From Streptomyces caeruleatus (GTDB taxonomy: Bacteria; Actinomycetota; Actinomycetes; Streptomycetales; Streptomycetaceae): DNA of 64,000 nt. A program made the position numbers and the translations under genes. Below, one piece after another: positions 17,342 through 26,205 of the stretch. The stretch lies in assembly GCF_001514235.1 (NCBI RefSeq), contig NZ_KQ948933.1:401914-465913 (forward strand), given 5' to 3'. Each line of letters begins with the position of its first letter. Within the stretch, counting starts at the first letter, position 1. Below the pieces are notes generated by a model. That model saw nothing but the letters and a program-made list of their open reading frames with translations, had not been told where the DNA came from and ran no database searches.

Positions 17342-17755
17342 TCAGCCCGGTCGGCCGTTTCGCGGGGCGACGACGGCGCCGACCACGGCGGAGAGGCCGG
17401 CGGTCACGGCGAGGCTCCCCACCATGACCATCACCACCCCGACCATGAACAGACCGCTGGCGTCGTCCGACCAGTCGTAGAAGGCCGCGACGGTCAGCCC
17501 ACCCGTGGTGCCGAGCACGGCCCCCGCGACATGCCGCCGGGCCGCCGCCCAGCACACCGGCACCAGCAGCGTCAGCACCAGCCCGATCACCTGCCACGCC
17601 TCGTACGGCCCGGTCGTCGAGCCGTCCGGATGCACGTCACGCTGCTGATCCCAGCCCAGCCAGACGGCCCACCCGGCGAGCGACAGTACGGTCGGCACGA
17701 GGATCGTCAGCAGGAGGGACACGGGGCTTCGCGGTTCTTGCGGTCGTCGGCGCAT
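17342..17755 (-). CDS. Small integral membrane protein
   Basis: 137 aa with a basic N-terminus and about four hydrophobic segments (LLLTILVPTVLSLAGWAVWLG, VIGLVLTLLVPVCWA, a helix near GAVLGTTGGLTVAAFY, and MVGVVMVMVGSLAVTAGLSAVVGAVV). No conserved catalytic motif. Function unknown; it resembles small Streptomyces membrane proteins of unassigned role. Confidence 0.7.
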   Translation of the reverse strand: MRRRPQEPRSPVSLLLTILVPTVLSLAGWAVWLGWDQQRDVHPDGSTTGPYEAWQVIGLVLTLLVPVCWAAARRHVAGAVLGTTGGLTVAAFYDWSDDASGLFMVGVVMVMVGSLAVTAGLSAVVGAVVAPRNGRPG

Positions 17756-17959
17756 GGCCCAAGCGTCTTCGGTCCACCGGGTAGCCGCCCAGAGCGCAAG
17801 TACTCAGAGCGACCCGAGTACATGCGCCATGGGGGGCGCGGGGGCCGGCCCGGGGCCCGGCTTCCAACGGGTGAATCCTGCCGTTCCACACGCAGCGGAC
17901 GACGCGTCGGCGGGAAGGCCATGCTCCGTACCGGAACGACGAGGTCAGGAAGCCCCGCC

Positions 17960-18280
17960 ATGCCCAAGTTCCTCATCCAGGCCACCTACACGCCCGACGG
18001 CACCAAGGGTCTGCTCACGGAAGGCGCGAGCGGCCGTCGCGCCGCGGTCGACCAGGTCGTCACCGGCCTCGGCGGCAAGGTCGAGGCCATGTACTTCGCC
18101 TTCGGGGAGCACGACATCGTGCTCATCGTCGACTTCCCCGACCCCGTCTCCATGGCAGCCGTCAGCCTCACCGTCAAGGCCAGCGGCGCCCTCCACACCC
18201 GCGCGACCCCTCTGCTCACCCTCGACGAGATCGACGAGGCCGCCCGCAGACAGGTCGCCTTCCGGGCCCCTGGCGCCTGA
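17960..18280 (+). CDS. GYD-domain protein
   Basis: A 106-aa single-domain protein: MPKFLIQATYTPDGTKGLL, then VDQVVTGLGGKVEAMYFAFGEHDIVLIVDFPD. This is the GYD fold, a ferredoxin-like alpha/beta sandwich of unknown biochemical role. ATG 17960 has AGGTCAGGAAG upstream. Stand-alone gene. Confidence 0.88.
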   Translation: MPKFLIQATYTPDGTKGLLTEGASGRRAAVDQVVTGLGGKVEAMYFAFGEHDIVLIVDFPDPVSMAAVSLTVKASGALHTRATPLLTLDEIDEAARRQVAFRAPGA

Positions 18281-18571
18281 TGGTCAGTGCAGGGGAGACG
18301 AACGGCGATGAGACCCACATCTCCCGCATCGGCCTCTCCACTGAACTCCCCATGCACGCTGACTAGTTACGGCCGGCCGCCCCCTCCTGCCCCCCTCCCT
18401 CCCGCCAGCGGCCGTGATCATGTCACCAGCCGGTGACAACGCTGTCCTGGAACGAAGACGCCGGGATCCCCTCGGCCCTCAGCCCTCTCATAATGATCAA
18501 GCAAGCGGAGAAGCCGACCGCTTCGACCACGACCACGACCACGACCACTGATAACCGACCAGGGGGATCTC

Positions 18572-19267
18572 ATGCCCGGCACCCGTCGCAAGGCCATACT
18601 CGTCTCCGCAGCCCTCGTGGGCGGCGCCATGCTGATGACGGCATGCCAAGGCACGGACAAGGCCACGGACGCCGACGCCGCATCGCAGTCTTCCCCGTCC
18701 GCCACGTCGTCCGGCACGTCGACCGGCTCGTCGAACGGCTCGTCGACCGCGGGCACCGGCAAGGACTCCGCCGGAACGGGCAAGGGAGCCGAGGACACGT
18801 CGGCTTCCGGCTCCGGCTCCGACTCCGGCTCCGGCGCGGACACCGGCAACGGCAAGCGCGAGCCCGTCGAGCAGGTCTGCGGCGCCAACGACATCTCCTG
18901 GAGCGCCAAGTCCGAGACCCAGGGGGGCGGCTACATCCTGATCTCCGCGAAGGCGAAGTCGGGCATCACCTGCTACCTGCCCGCCGCCCTGCCGACCGTC
19001 GCCTTCGGCTCCGACGGCACCGAGGCCGGTCCGGCCGAACAGTCCGTCGGCGAGCAGATCAAGCTCAGCGGAAACACCACCGCCTACGCCGGCGTCAACC
19101 CGAAGACCACCAACACCGACGGCGGCAAGGAACTCGACAGCATCATCGTCGCCGTCGGCGACGACGACCCCAACCCCGAGTCCCTCCCGGTCGACACCAT
19201 CACCGTCGACAAGCCGATCGTCACCAACTGGCACACGGCCCCGGCCGAGGCGGTCCCCTTCAGCTGA
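18572..19267 (+). CDS. DUF4232 exported lipoprotein
   Basis: 231 aa. The signal peptide ends in a lipobox (GAMLMTAC, Cys25), so the protein should be membrane-anchored on the outside. A low-complexity Ser/Gly/Asp linker (~residues 28-95) leads to a DUF4232 beta-sandwich (EQVCGANDISWSAKSETQGG ... GYILISAKAKSGITCYLPA ... VDTITVDKPIVTNWHTA). GGGGGATCTC precedes ATG 18572. The 291-bp gap before it holds a short ACGACC repeat at ~18520-18550. Function unknown. Confidence 0.87.
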   Translation: MPGTRRKAILVSAALVGGAMLMTACQGTDKATDADAASQSSPSATSSGTSTGSSNGSSTAGTGKDSAGTGKGAEDTSASGSGSDSGSGADTGNGKREPVEQVCGANDISWSAKSETQGGGYILISAKAKSGITCYLPAALPTVAFGSDGTEAGPAEQSVGEQIKLSGNTTAYAGVNPKTTNTDGGKELDSIIVAVGDDDPNPESLPVDTITVDKPIVTNWHTAPAEAVPFS

Positions 19268-19315
19268 CACCGGCCTCGGCCCCCTCATCGGCAACGACGT
19301 CGAGGGGGCCGACGT

Positions 19316-19520
19316 TCAGCGGGTGGCCTTGGCGACCTCGACGATGACGGCGGCTACCGCGTCGGGCCGCGAGATGGACGCCGCGTGGGACGCCGCCACG
19401 CGTACGACGCTCGCCCCGGCGCGCTCGGCCATGAACTCCTGGGCCGGGCGGGGATGGCGTTGTCCTGGGTCGCGATCAGCGCCCACGAGGGCAGGGTGCG
19501 CCAGGCCAGCGGGCCGGGCA
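19316..19520 (-). pseudogene. 3' remnant of an alpha/beta-hydrolase gene
   Basis: The minus strand encodes LAWRTLPSWALIATQDNAIPA in one frame and, after a frameshift near 19455, continues as FMAERAGASVVRVAASHAAS ... SRPDAVAAVIVEVAKATR-stop. Together these are the C-terminal acid/His part of an alpha/beta-hydrolase (T-PSW-L-A-T-D-IP and ASHA-SRPD). The nucleophile half is absent. A 10-bp inverted repeat starts ~15 bp beyond the break. Confidence 0.72.
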
Positions 19521-19533
19521 GCTCGCCTTCAGC

Positions 19534-19575
19534 GCCTGCCGGTGTTCCCTGACCAGGGAGCCTGAACCGGCAGGC
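19534..19575. repeat. Inverted repeat at the edge of the hydrolase remnant
   Basis: GCCTGCCGGT (19534-19543) pairs with ACCGGCAGGC (19566-19575), with an inner TCCCTG/CAGGGA pairing. It may be a terminator or the scar of an excised element. From 19576 to 19882 there is only C/A-rich low-complexity DNA and the leader of the next gene. Confidence 0.6.
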
Positions 19576-19882
19576 ACCTCCCCTGGCTACTTCAGAGCGA
19601 CACAGCTGGCGGCTCTCAACATCCCGCCAGCACACGAAGGTTGGCTCGCCGACTTCCCCGGCACACCCCCCCGCCCGGCGTCACAACCACTGCCCCAACC
19701 CCAGCTCCGCGGCCGCCATCCCTGCCCCCCCCGCCACCACACCGCCCCCTCCACCCCACCCCCACAACCACGAGACCTACGCCACAGACCCCACCCACCT
19801 CTCCTACAGCCGTGATCGATCCGCAACCAATTCCGGGCTTGACCGAGACCCATCAACCGGCTGCGTGATTACGCTCCCGAAC

Positions 19883-21070
19883 ATGGCCGACTCCACAGCG
19901 TCCCCGACCCCCATCGACCGCCCCGTCTACGTCATCGGCGGCGGTCCGGGCGGGCTCTCCGTCGCGCACGCGCTGCGGGCCCAGGGGCTGCGGGCTGTCG
20001 TGCTGGAGAAGTCGGACGGGGTCGGGGCGTCCTGGCGGGGGCACTACGACCGGCTCCATCTGCACACCACTCGACGGCTGTCGGGGCTGCCGGGGCTGCC
20101 GATGCCGCGTCGGTTCGGGCGCTGGGTGTCGCGGGACGACGTGGTGCGCTATCTGGAGAAGTACGCCGAGTACCACGACCTGGAGATCGTCACCGGCGTC
20201 GAGGTCTCCCGCGTCGAGCCCGCGCCGGACGGCTCCGGCTGGCTGCTGCGCGCGACCGGCGGTCGTGAACTGACCGGCGCCGCGGTCGTCGTGGCCACCG
20301 GCCACAACCACACCCCGCGCATCCCGGACTGGCCCGGCCGCGCCGACTACACCGGCGAGCTCCTGCACGCGGGCGAGTACCGCAACCCGGCGCCCTACGC
20401 CGGCCGCGACGTCCTGGTCGTCGGCGTCGGCAACACCGGTGCCGAGATCGCCGTGGACCTCGTCGAGGGCGGAGCCTCGCGGGTACGGCTGGCCGTCCGC
20501 ACCACCCCGCACATCGTCCGCCGCTCCACCGCCGGCTGGCCCGCCCAGCGCACCAGCATCCTCGTACGGCACCTCCCGGTCGGCCTGGTCGACCGGCTCG
20601 CCAAGCCCGTCGCCAAGCTCAGCGTGCCGGACCTGTCGGCCCACGGACTGCCGCGCCCCGACACCGGTCTCTACAGCCGGGTCAAGGAAGGCGCGATCCC
20701 GGTCCTCGACGTCGGCCTCGTCGACGCCGTACGCAAGGGCCGCGTCGAGGTCGTGGCGGCCGTCGACGGCTTCGAGGAGGACCAGGTGATCCTCGCCGAC
20801 GGCAGCCGCGTCTCCCCGGACGCCGTCATCGCGGCGACCGGGTACGCCCGCGGACTCGATGACCTCATCGGCCACCTCGGCGTACTCGACGCACACGGCA
20901 GGCCCGTCACCCAGGGCGCCCGGACCCCCGCCGACGCACCCGGCCTCTACTTCACCGGCTACACCAACCCCATCAGCGGCAACCTCCGCGAAATGGCGAT
21001 CGACGCCCAGAAGATCGCGAAGGCCATCGCCCGCGACGGCAGCCGACCGGTCTCCCGACTGCCGATCTGA
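19883..21070 (+). CDS. Flavin-containing monooxygenase-like FAD/NAD(P)H oxidoreductase
   Basis: A 395-aa two-dinucleotide-binding flavoprotein. The FAD site is YVIGGGPGGLSVAHALRAQG, ASWRGHYDRLHLHT is the region after it, the NADPH site is VLVVGVGNTGAEIAVDLV and the C-terminal ATGYARG motif is typical of FMO/YUCCA-type enzymes. It likely oxygenates a small organic substrate or acts as a Baeyer-Villiger-like enzyme. ATG 19883 is chosen (MADSTASPTPIDRPVYV); ATG 19865 would add six residues. Stand-alone gene. Confidence 0.88.
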   Translation: MADSTASPTPIDRPVYVIGGGPGGLSVAHALRAQGLRAVVLEKSDGVGASWRGHYDRLHLHTTRRLSGLPGLPMPRRFGRWVSRDDVVRYLEKYAEYHDLEIVTGVEVSRVEPAPDGSGWLLRATGGRELTGAAVVVATGHNHTPRIPDWPGRADYTGELLHAGEYRNPAPYAGRDVLVVGVGNTGAEIAVDLVEGGASRVRLAVRTTPHIVRRSTAGWPAQRTSILVRHLPVGLVDRLAKPVAKLSVPDLSAHGLPRPDTGLYSRVKEGAIPVLDVGLVDAVRKGRVEVVAAVDGFEEDQVILADGSRVSPDAVIAATGYARGLDDLIGHLGVLDAHGRPVTQGARTPADAPGLYFTGYTNPISGNLREMAIDAQKIAKAIARDGSRPVSRLPI

Positions 21071-21271
21071 CGCGAGCGACCAGCCCACCCACACACAGAC
21101 ACATCCCACATCGGCGTCTTCAACTCCCCTTCCCTGAACTCCTGTTACTCGCGAGTCAGAAGTTGCGCGCAACAGCTGTACTGCGCCACCGCACGGAGCC
21201 AGAATGTGAGCCCTGTTCATCTTTTCGGCTCCACTCCCTCTCCGCCCCTCTCGCTACGACGGAGGACGCAC

Positions 21272-22810
21272 GTGGCACGCGAAAGACAGCACCCCCAGCA
21301 CTCCCAGCACCCCCAGCACCCCCGCCTCTCCCGCCGCTCCCTCCTCGGTGGCGCCGCCTCAGTCGCCGCCGCCTCAGTCGGCGCCGCCACCCTCACCGCC
21401 ACCAACGCCGGCCCCGCCGCGGCCGCCTCCACCGGCCAGGTCGACGTCGCGATCGTCGGCGCCGGTCTGGCCGGCCTCACCGCGGCCCGCGACCTGGTCG
21501 CCGCCGGCAAGTCGGTCGTCGTCCTGGAGGCCCGCGACCGCGTGGGCGGCCGGGTCGTCGGGCTGGACCTGGCGAACGGCGGCGTCACCGAAGGCGGCGG
21601 CGAGTTCATCGGCCCCACCCAGGACCGCATCAAGGCGCTCGCCGACTCCCTCGGCGTGCAGACCTTCGCCACCTACAACACCGGCGACAACCTCCTCTAC
21701 AAGGACGGCAAGAAGACCCCCTACGCCACCGACGGCATCCTCGGCGCGGTCCCGCCCATCGACGCGGCCGGACTCGCCAACGCCGGGATCGTGCAGGCCA
21801 CGCTCGACGACCTGGCCAAACAGATTCCGGTCGACGCGCCCTGGACCGCCGCCAAGGCCGACGAATGGGACCGGCAGACCTTCGAGACCTGGCTGCGCGC
21901 CAACGCCGTCATCCCGTCGGCCAAGTTCCTCTTCGACGTGGCCTGCACCTCGATCTTCTCGGCCGAACCCCGCGAACTCTCCTTCCTGTTCGTCCTCTTC
22001 TACATCGCCGCCGCCGGCAACTCCGCCAACCCCGGCACCCTGGAACGCCTCACCGAAACCGCGAACGGCGCCCAGGAACTGCGCTTCGTCGGCGGCTCCC
22101 AGCTGGTGCCGGCCAAACTCGCCGCCACCCTCGGCGACCGGGTGGTGCTCAGCGCCCCGGTGCGCACGATCGCCCGGTCCGGCGGCGGCTACGTCGTCAC
22201 GGCCGACGGCGTCACCGTCACCGCCAAGAAGGTCGTCGTCGCCGTACCGCCGCCGATCGCCGCCCGTATCACCTACGACCCCGTGCTCCCGGCCGCCCGC
22301 GACCAGCTCACCCAGCGACTGCCGATGGCCTCGGTCGGCAAGGCCATCGCGATCTACGACACCCCTTTCTGGCGCGCCGACGGACTCAACGGCCAGGTCG
22401 TCAGCGACACCGGTGTGGTCAGCTCCACCTTCGACAACTCCCCGCCCGACGCCTCCTACGGCGCCCTGATGGGCTTCATCGAGGCCGACGAGGCCCGGAA
22501 GCTGGACGCGGCGAGCGAGGCGGAGGTCCGGGCGGCCGTACTGAAGGACTACGCGACCTACTTCGGCGCGAAAGCGGCCTCCCCCACCTCCTTCGTCCTG
22601 CAACGCTGGAACAACGAGACCTACACCCGCGGCGGCCCCGTCTCCATCGCCGCACCCGGCGTCCTCACCCAGTACGGCCCTGCCCTGCGCACCCCCGTCG
22701 ACGGCATCCACTGGGCCGGGACAGAGACCTCCACGTACTGGATGGGCTTCATGGACGGTGCGGTCCGCTCGGGCGAGCGGGTGGCGAAGGAGGTACTGGC
22801 AGTGCTGTGA
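21272..22810 (+). CDS. Tat-exported flavin monoamine oxidase family protein
   Basis: About 512 aa. After a His/Gln/Pro-rich n-region (QHPQHSQHPQHPR) comes a twin-arginine signal RLSRRSLLGGAASVAA, then the FAD site VDVAIVGAGLAGLTAARDLVAAG with VVVLEARDRVGGRVVG, and the C-terminal FAD segment IHWAGTETSTYWMGFMDGAVRSG of monoamine/putrescine oxidases. Expected to oxidise an amine outside the membrane, releasing aldehyde, ammonia and H2O2. GTG 21272 is preferred because GGAGGA at 21261-21266 precedes it; ATG 21206 would put 22 residues before the Tat n-region. Confidence 0.87.
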   Translation: MARERQHPQHSQHPQHPRLSRRSLLGGAASVAAASVGAATLTATNAGPAAAASTGQVDVAIVGAGLAGLTAARDLVAAGKSVVVLEARDRVGGRVVGLDLANGGVTEGGGEFIGPTQDRIKALADSLGVQTFATYNTGDNLLYKDGKKTPYATDGILGAVPPIDAAGLANAGIVQATLDDLAKQIPVDAPWTAAKADEWDRQTFETWLRANAVIPSAKFLFDVACTSIFSAEPRELSFLFVLFYIAAAGNSANPGTLERLTETANGAQELRFVGGSQLVPAKLAATLGDRVVLSAPVRTIARSGGGYVVTADGVTVTAKKVVVAVPPPIAARITYDPVLPAARDQLTQRLPMASVGKAIAIYDTPFWRADGLNGQVVSDTGVVSSTFDNSPPDASYGALMGFIEADEARKLDAASEAEVRAAVLKDYATYFGAKAASPTSFVLQRWNNETYTRGGPVSIAAPGVLTQYGPALRTPVDGIHWAGTETSTYWMGFMDGAVRSGERVAKEVLAVL

Positions 22811-22861
22811 GCGAGGCCGGCCAAGGCCACCGCTCCGCCAACTTTGCCTGCACAGCCGTTC

Positions 22862-22901
22862 CTGACACGACGTCAGTTCCTTTAATCTGACACTGCGTCA
22901 G
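22862..22901. promoter_or_regulatory. Tandem CTGAC-N5-GTCAG operators before the NDP-forming acyl-CoA synthetase
   Basis: CTGACACGACGTCAG (22862-22876) and CTGACACTGCGTCAG (22887-22901) both have perfect half-sites, 25 bp apart, and end 32 nt before the start codon. Confidence 0.83.
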
Positions 22902-22933
22902 TTAATCGCTGTCACACAGGAGCGGGCGGACCG

Positions 22934-25159
22934 ATGCTTGGATCAACCCACGGCACCCTCACCACCGACTCCCGCCGGGCCCGGGTCATCGCCTGTGGCG
23001 AGCAACCCGGGCCCGCCGTCCATGGCCGGCCGGCCGATGTCGACGATCTCGATGTCAGCGGCCGTCCGCTGTACTGCGACGTACCCGATCTGGACCGCCT
23101 CTTTAGGCCGGAGTCGGTCGCCGTGATCGGCGCCTCCGACGCCGAGGGGCGACCGAACACCGGTGTCACCCGCCAGCTGATCGCCTGGTCGGAGCGGGTC
23201 GGCGCCCGGCTCCACCCGGTGCATCCGAGCCGCCCGTCCGTCTTCGGCATCCCCTGCACTCCTTCCGTCGCCGATCTGCCCGAGCAGGTCGATCTCGCCG
23301 TGCTGCTGGTCGCCGACCCCCTTCCGGTGATCGAGGAACTGGCCGAGACCAAGGTGAAGTTCGCCGTCGTCTTCGCCTCCGGTTTCGCGGAGACCGGTGA
23401 GGAGGGCGCGGCCGCGCAGGACCGGCTCGCCGCCGCCGTCGCACGGTCCGGGATGCGGCTGCTGGGGCCGAACACCAACCTCAACGCCTTCGAGCGGTTC
23501 CGGGAGGACCTGGACGGGCCCGCCATCGCGCTCATCACCCAGTCCGGGCACCAGGGCCGCCCCGTCTTCGCCCTCCAGGAGCTCGGCATCCGCCTCTCCC
23601 ACTGGGCACCGACCGGCAACGAAGCCGACCTGGAGACCGCCGACTTCATCTCCTACTTCGCCGAACGGCCCGAGGTGGGTGCCATCGCCTGCTACGTGGA
23701 GGGCCTCAAGGACGGCCGCTCCTTCCTCCTCGCCGCCGACCGCGCCGCCCGTCGCAAGGTGCCCGTCGTCGCCGTCAAGGTGGGCCGCACCGAGACCGGC
23801 GCCCGCACGGCCGCCTCACACACCGGCAAGCTGACCGGCGCGGACACGGTGGTGGACGCGGCGATGCGGCAGTACGGCGTGATCCGGGTCGACGGCCTGG
23901 ACGAACTCCAGGACACCGCGGCCCTGTTGGCCCGCGCACGGCCGCCCCGTGCCGACGGTGTCGTCGTCTATTCGATCTCGGGCGGCACGGGGGCGCACTT
24001 CGCGGACCTGGCGACGGAGGCGGGGCTGACGCTGCCCGTACTGTCCCAGGCCAAGCAGGCCGTGCTGCACCAGTGGATACCCGAGTACCTGAGCGTGGCC
24101 AACCCGGTCGACAACGGCGGGCACCCGGTCGGCGACCACCGCGGCCGGAAGATCATCGACGCCATCCTCGACGATCCCGAGGTCGGGGTGCTGATCTGCC
24201 CGGTCACCGGCCCCTTCCCGCCGCTCAGCGACCGGCTCGTCCAGGACCTGGTGGACGCCGCCGAGCGGACGGACAAGCTGGTCTGCGTGGTGTGGGGGTC
24301 GCCGGTCGGCACCGAGCCGGCGTACCGCGAGGTCCTGCTCGGCTCCTCGCGCGTGGCCACCTTCCGCACGGTGGCCAACTGCATCACCGCGGTCCGCGCC
24401 TACCTCGACCACCACCGCTTCGTCACCGGATACCGCTCTCCCTTCGACGAGGCCCCGCGCACCCCTTCGCCGTCCTTCCGCAAGGCGCAGGCACTGATAC
24501 GCCCGGGCGAGCAGTTGAGCGAGCACGCGGCTAAGCAGCTGCTGCGGGCGTACGGAATCCGCGTGCCACGCGAGCAGTTGGTGACCAGCGCGGCGGCGGC
24601 CGTGCGGGCGGCGGGGCTGGTCGGATACCCCGTGGTGATGAAGGCGTCCGGCGCCCGGATCGCCCACAAGACCGAGCTCGGCCTGGTCAAGATCGGGCTG
24701 ACGTCCGCCAGCCAGGTCCGCGACGCCTACCGCGAGCTGACGGACATCGCCCGCTACGAGGGCGTCTCGCTGGACGGCGTCCTGGTCTGCCAGATGGTCG
24801 AGCGGGGCGTCGAGATGGTCGTGGGCGCCGCGCACGACGACCTGTTCGGACCGACCGTGACGGTCGGGCTCGGCGGGGTGCTCGTGGAGGTCCTGCACGA
24901 CACCGCCGTACGTGTGCCGCCCTTCGGTGAGGAGCAGGCCCGGGACATGTGCGCCGAACTGCGCGGGCGGGCCCTCCTCGGCGGGGTCAGGGGGCGGCCC
25001 CCCGCGGATCTGGACGCGCTCGTGGAAGTCGTCCTGCGTGTGCAGCGCATGGCGCTGGAGCTCGGGGACGACCTCGCGGAGCTCGACATCAATCCGCTGA
25101 TGGTGCTGGAGCGGGGGCAGGGCGCGGTGGCGCTGGACGCGTTGGTGGTGTGCCGCTGA
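22934..25159 (+). CDS. Acetate-CoA ligase family protein (NDP-forming acyl-CoA synthetase)
   Basis: A 741-aa fused synthetase. The CoA-binding Rossmann domain starts near residue 55 (LFRPESVAVIGASDAEGRPNTG). The succinyl-CoA-synthetase-like domain has GPNTNLNAF, a TQSGHQG segment and the phospho-histidine loop AASHTGKLTGAD. The C-terminal ATP-grasp domain (LLRAYGIRVPREQL ... GYPVVMKASGARIAHKTELG ... LAELDINPLMVLERG) completes it. It makes an acyl-CoA from acid, CoA and NTP, releasing NDP. Followed 1 nt later by the enoyl-CoA hydratase gene, under tandem operators. Confidence 0.9.
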   Translation: MLGSTHGTLTTDSRRARVIACGEQPGPAVHGRPADVDDLDVSGRPLYCDVPDLDRLFRPESVAVIGASDAEGRPNTGVTRQLIAWSERVGARLHPVHPSRPSVFGIPCTPSVADLPEQVDLAVLLVADPLPVIEELAETKVKFAVVFASGFAETGEEGAAAQDRLAAAVARSGMRLLGPNTNLNAFERFREDLDGPAIALITQSGHQGRPVFALQELGIRLSHWAPTGNEADLETADFISYFAERPEVGAIACYVEGLKDGRSFLLAADRAARRKVPVVAVKVGRTETGARTAASHTGKLTGADTVVDAAMRQYGVIRVDGLDELQDTAALLARARPPRADGVVVYSISGGTGAHFADLATEAGLTLPVLSQAKQAVLHQWIPEYLSVANPVDNGGHPVGDHRGRKIIDAILDDPEVGVLICPVTGPFPPLSDRLVQDLVDAAERTDKLVCVVWGSPVGTEPAYREVLLGSSRVATFRTVANCITAVRAYLDHHRFVTGYRSPFDEAPRTPSPSFRKAQALIRPGEQLSEHAAKQLLRAYGIRVPREQLVTSAAAAVRAAGLVGYPVVMKASGARIAHKTELGLVKIGLTSASQVRDAYRELTDIARYEGVSLDGVLVCQMVERGVEMVVGAAHDDLFGPTVTVGLGGVLVEVLHDTAVRVPPFGEEQARDMCAELRGRALLGGVRGRPPADLDALVEVVLRVQRMALELGDDLAELDINPLMVLERGQGAVALDALVVCR

Positions 25160-25160
25160 G

Positions 25161-26165
25161 ATGCGTACCGACGATGAAGTGAACATGCCTGGTTCCCCCC
25201 GTGTGTCCGGAAATTCCGTCGATTCATTGGTACTGCACGCCACTGACAATCAGGTCCGCCGCATCACCCTCAACCGCCCCGAAGCCCTCAACGCCATCAC
25301 CCCTGACCAGCGCGAACGCATCATCCAACTTCTCACCGACGCCTCCGCCGACCCGGCCGTCCGAGCCGTCGTCCTGACCGGCACGGGCCGCGGATTCTGT
25401 ACGGGGGCAGATCTGCGGGGCGGCGGCGGGGCGCCGGCGTCCGGTGGGCGGAGGGCCGGTGAGCGGAGGGCCGGTGAGCGGAGGGCCGGTGAGCGGGCGG
25501 CCGGCGAGCGGGCGGCCGGTGAGCGGGCGGCCGGTGAGCGGGCGGCCGGCGCGCAAATGACCGGCGCGCAGATGGCCGGCGAACGCGGCGCCGGTGACCG
25601 GGTCCCCGGCGACGTGGCCCGCACGATCCGGCTAGGTGCCCAGCGCCTCATCACCGCCGTCCTGGACTGCGAGAAGCCGGTGATCGCGGCGGTGAACGGC
25701 ACCGCGGCCGGCCTCGGCGCGCATCTCGCGTTCGCCTGCGACCTCGTACTGGCCGCCGAATCGGCCAGGTTCATCGAGGTGTTCGTACGCCGCGGCCTCG
25801 TCCCCGACGGCGGCGGCGTCTATCTCCTGCCCCGCCTGATCGGCCCCCAGCGGGCTAAGGAACTGATGTTCTTCGGCGATGCGCTCACCGCCGCGGACGC
25901 GGAGCGGCTCGGGCTGGTCAACCGCGTCGTCGCGGACGCGGAGCTGGACAAGACGGCCCGCGCCTGGGCCGAGCGCCTCGCCACCGGCCCGACCCGCGCT
26001 CTCGCCCTCACCAAGCAGCTCGTCAACGCCTCCCTCGACACCGACCGGGCCACCGCCTTCGCGGCGGAGGCGGCCGCGCAGGAGATCAACATGACGACGG
26101 AGGACGCACGGGAAGGCGTGGCGAGCTTCGTGGAGCGCAGGAGCGCCGAGTACAAGGGGCGATGA
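25161..26165 (+). CDS. Enoyl-CoA hydratase with pentapeptide-repeat insert
   Basis: A 334-aa crotonase: ITLNRPEALNAITPDQRERI, AVVLTGTGRGFCTGADLRGG, then CEKPVIAAVNGTAAGLGAHLAFACDLVLA and FVRRGLVPDGGGVYLLPRLIG. Between the first oxyanion-hole segment and the next helix sit about eleven 15-bp units (25440-25604) coding for AGERR/AGERA-type pentapeptides; this loop normally has a handful of residues. The frame is kept. ATG 25161 is 1 nt after the synthetase stop; ATG 25185 (MPGSPRV) is an alternative. Same operon as the synthetase. Confidence 0.88.
   Translation: MRTDDEVNMPGSPRVSGNSVDSLVLHATDNQVRRITLNRPEALNAITPDQRERIIQLLTDASADPAVRAVVLTGTGRGFCTGADLRGGGGAPASGGRRAGERRAGERRAGERAAGERAAGERAAGERAAGAQMTGAQMAGERGAGDRVPGDVARTIRLGAQRLITAVLDCEKPVIAAVNGTAAGLGAHLAFACDLVLAAESARFIEVFVRRGLVPDGGGVYLLPRLIGPQRAKELMFFGDALTAADAERLGLVNRVVADAELDKTARAWAERLATGPTRALALTKQLVNASLDTDRATAFAAEAAAQEINMTTEDAREGVASFVERRSAEYKGR
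25440..25604 (+). repeat. 15-bp minisatellite, 11 units, in frame
   Basis: Units of GCCGGTGAGCGGAGG, drifting to GCCGGTGAGCGGGCG and then degenerate forms, run head to tail inside the enoyl-CoA hydratase gene. Units 2-7 are nearly identical. Because 15 is a multiple of 3, copy-number changes would keep the frame. Confidence 0.88.
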
Positions 26166-26185
26166 GCGCGCACACCCCTTCCTAT

Positions 26186-26200
26186 CTGACGGGCCGTCAG
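26186..26200. promoter_or_regulatory. CTGAC-N5-GTCAG operator before the flavin reductase
   Basis: CTGACGGGCCGTCAG, perfect half-sites, ends 5 nt before ATG 26206. No Shine-Dalgarno sequence is visible, so the mRNA may be leaderless with the operator covering the promoter. Confidence 0.82.
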
Positions 26201-26205
26201 CTTAA

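Noticed and set aside
19576..19860. Transposase or gene remnant in the C/A-rich stretch
   Set aside because: Six-frame reading gives only Pro/His/Thr low complexity; no DDE, HTH or other motif and no terminal repeats.
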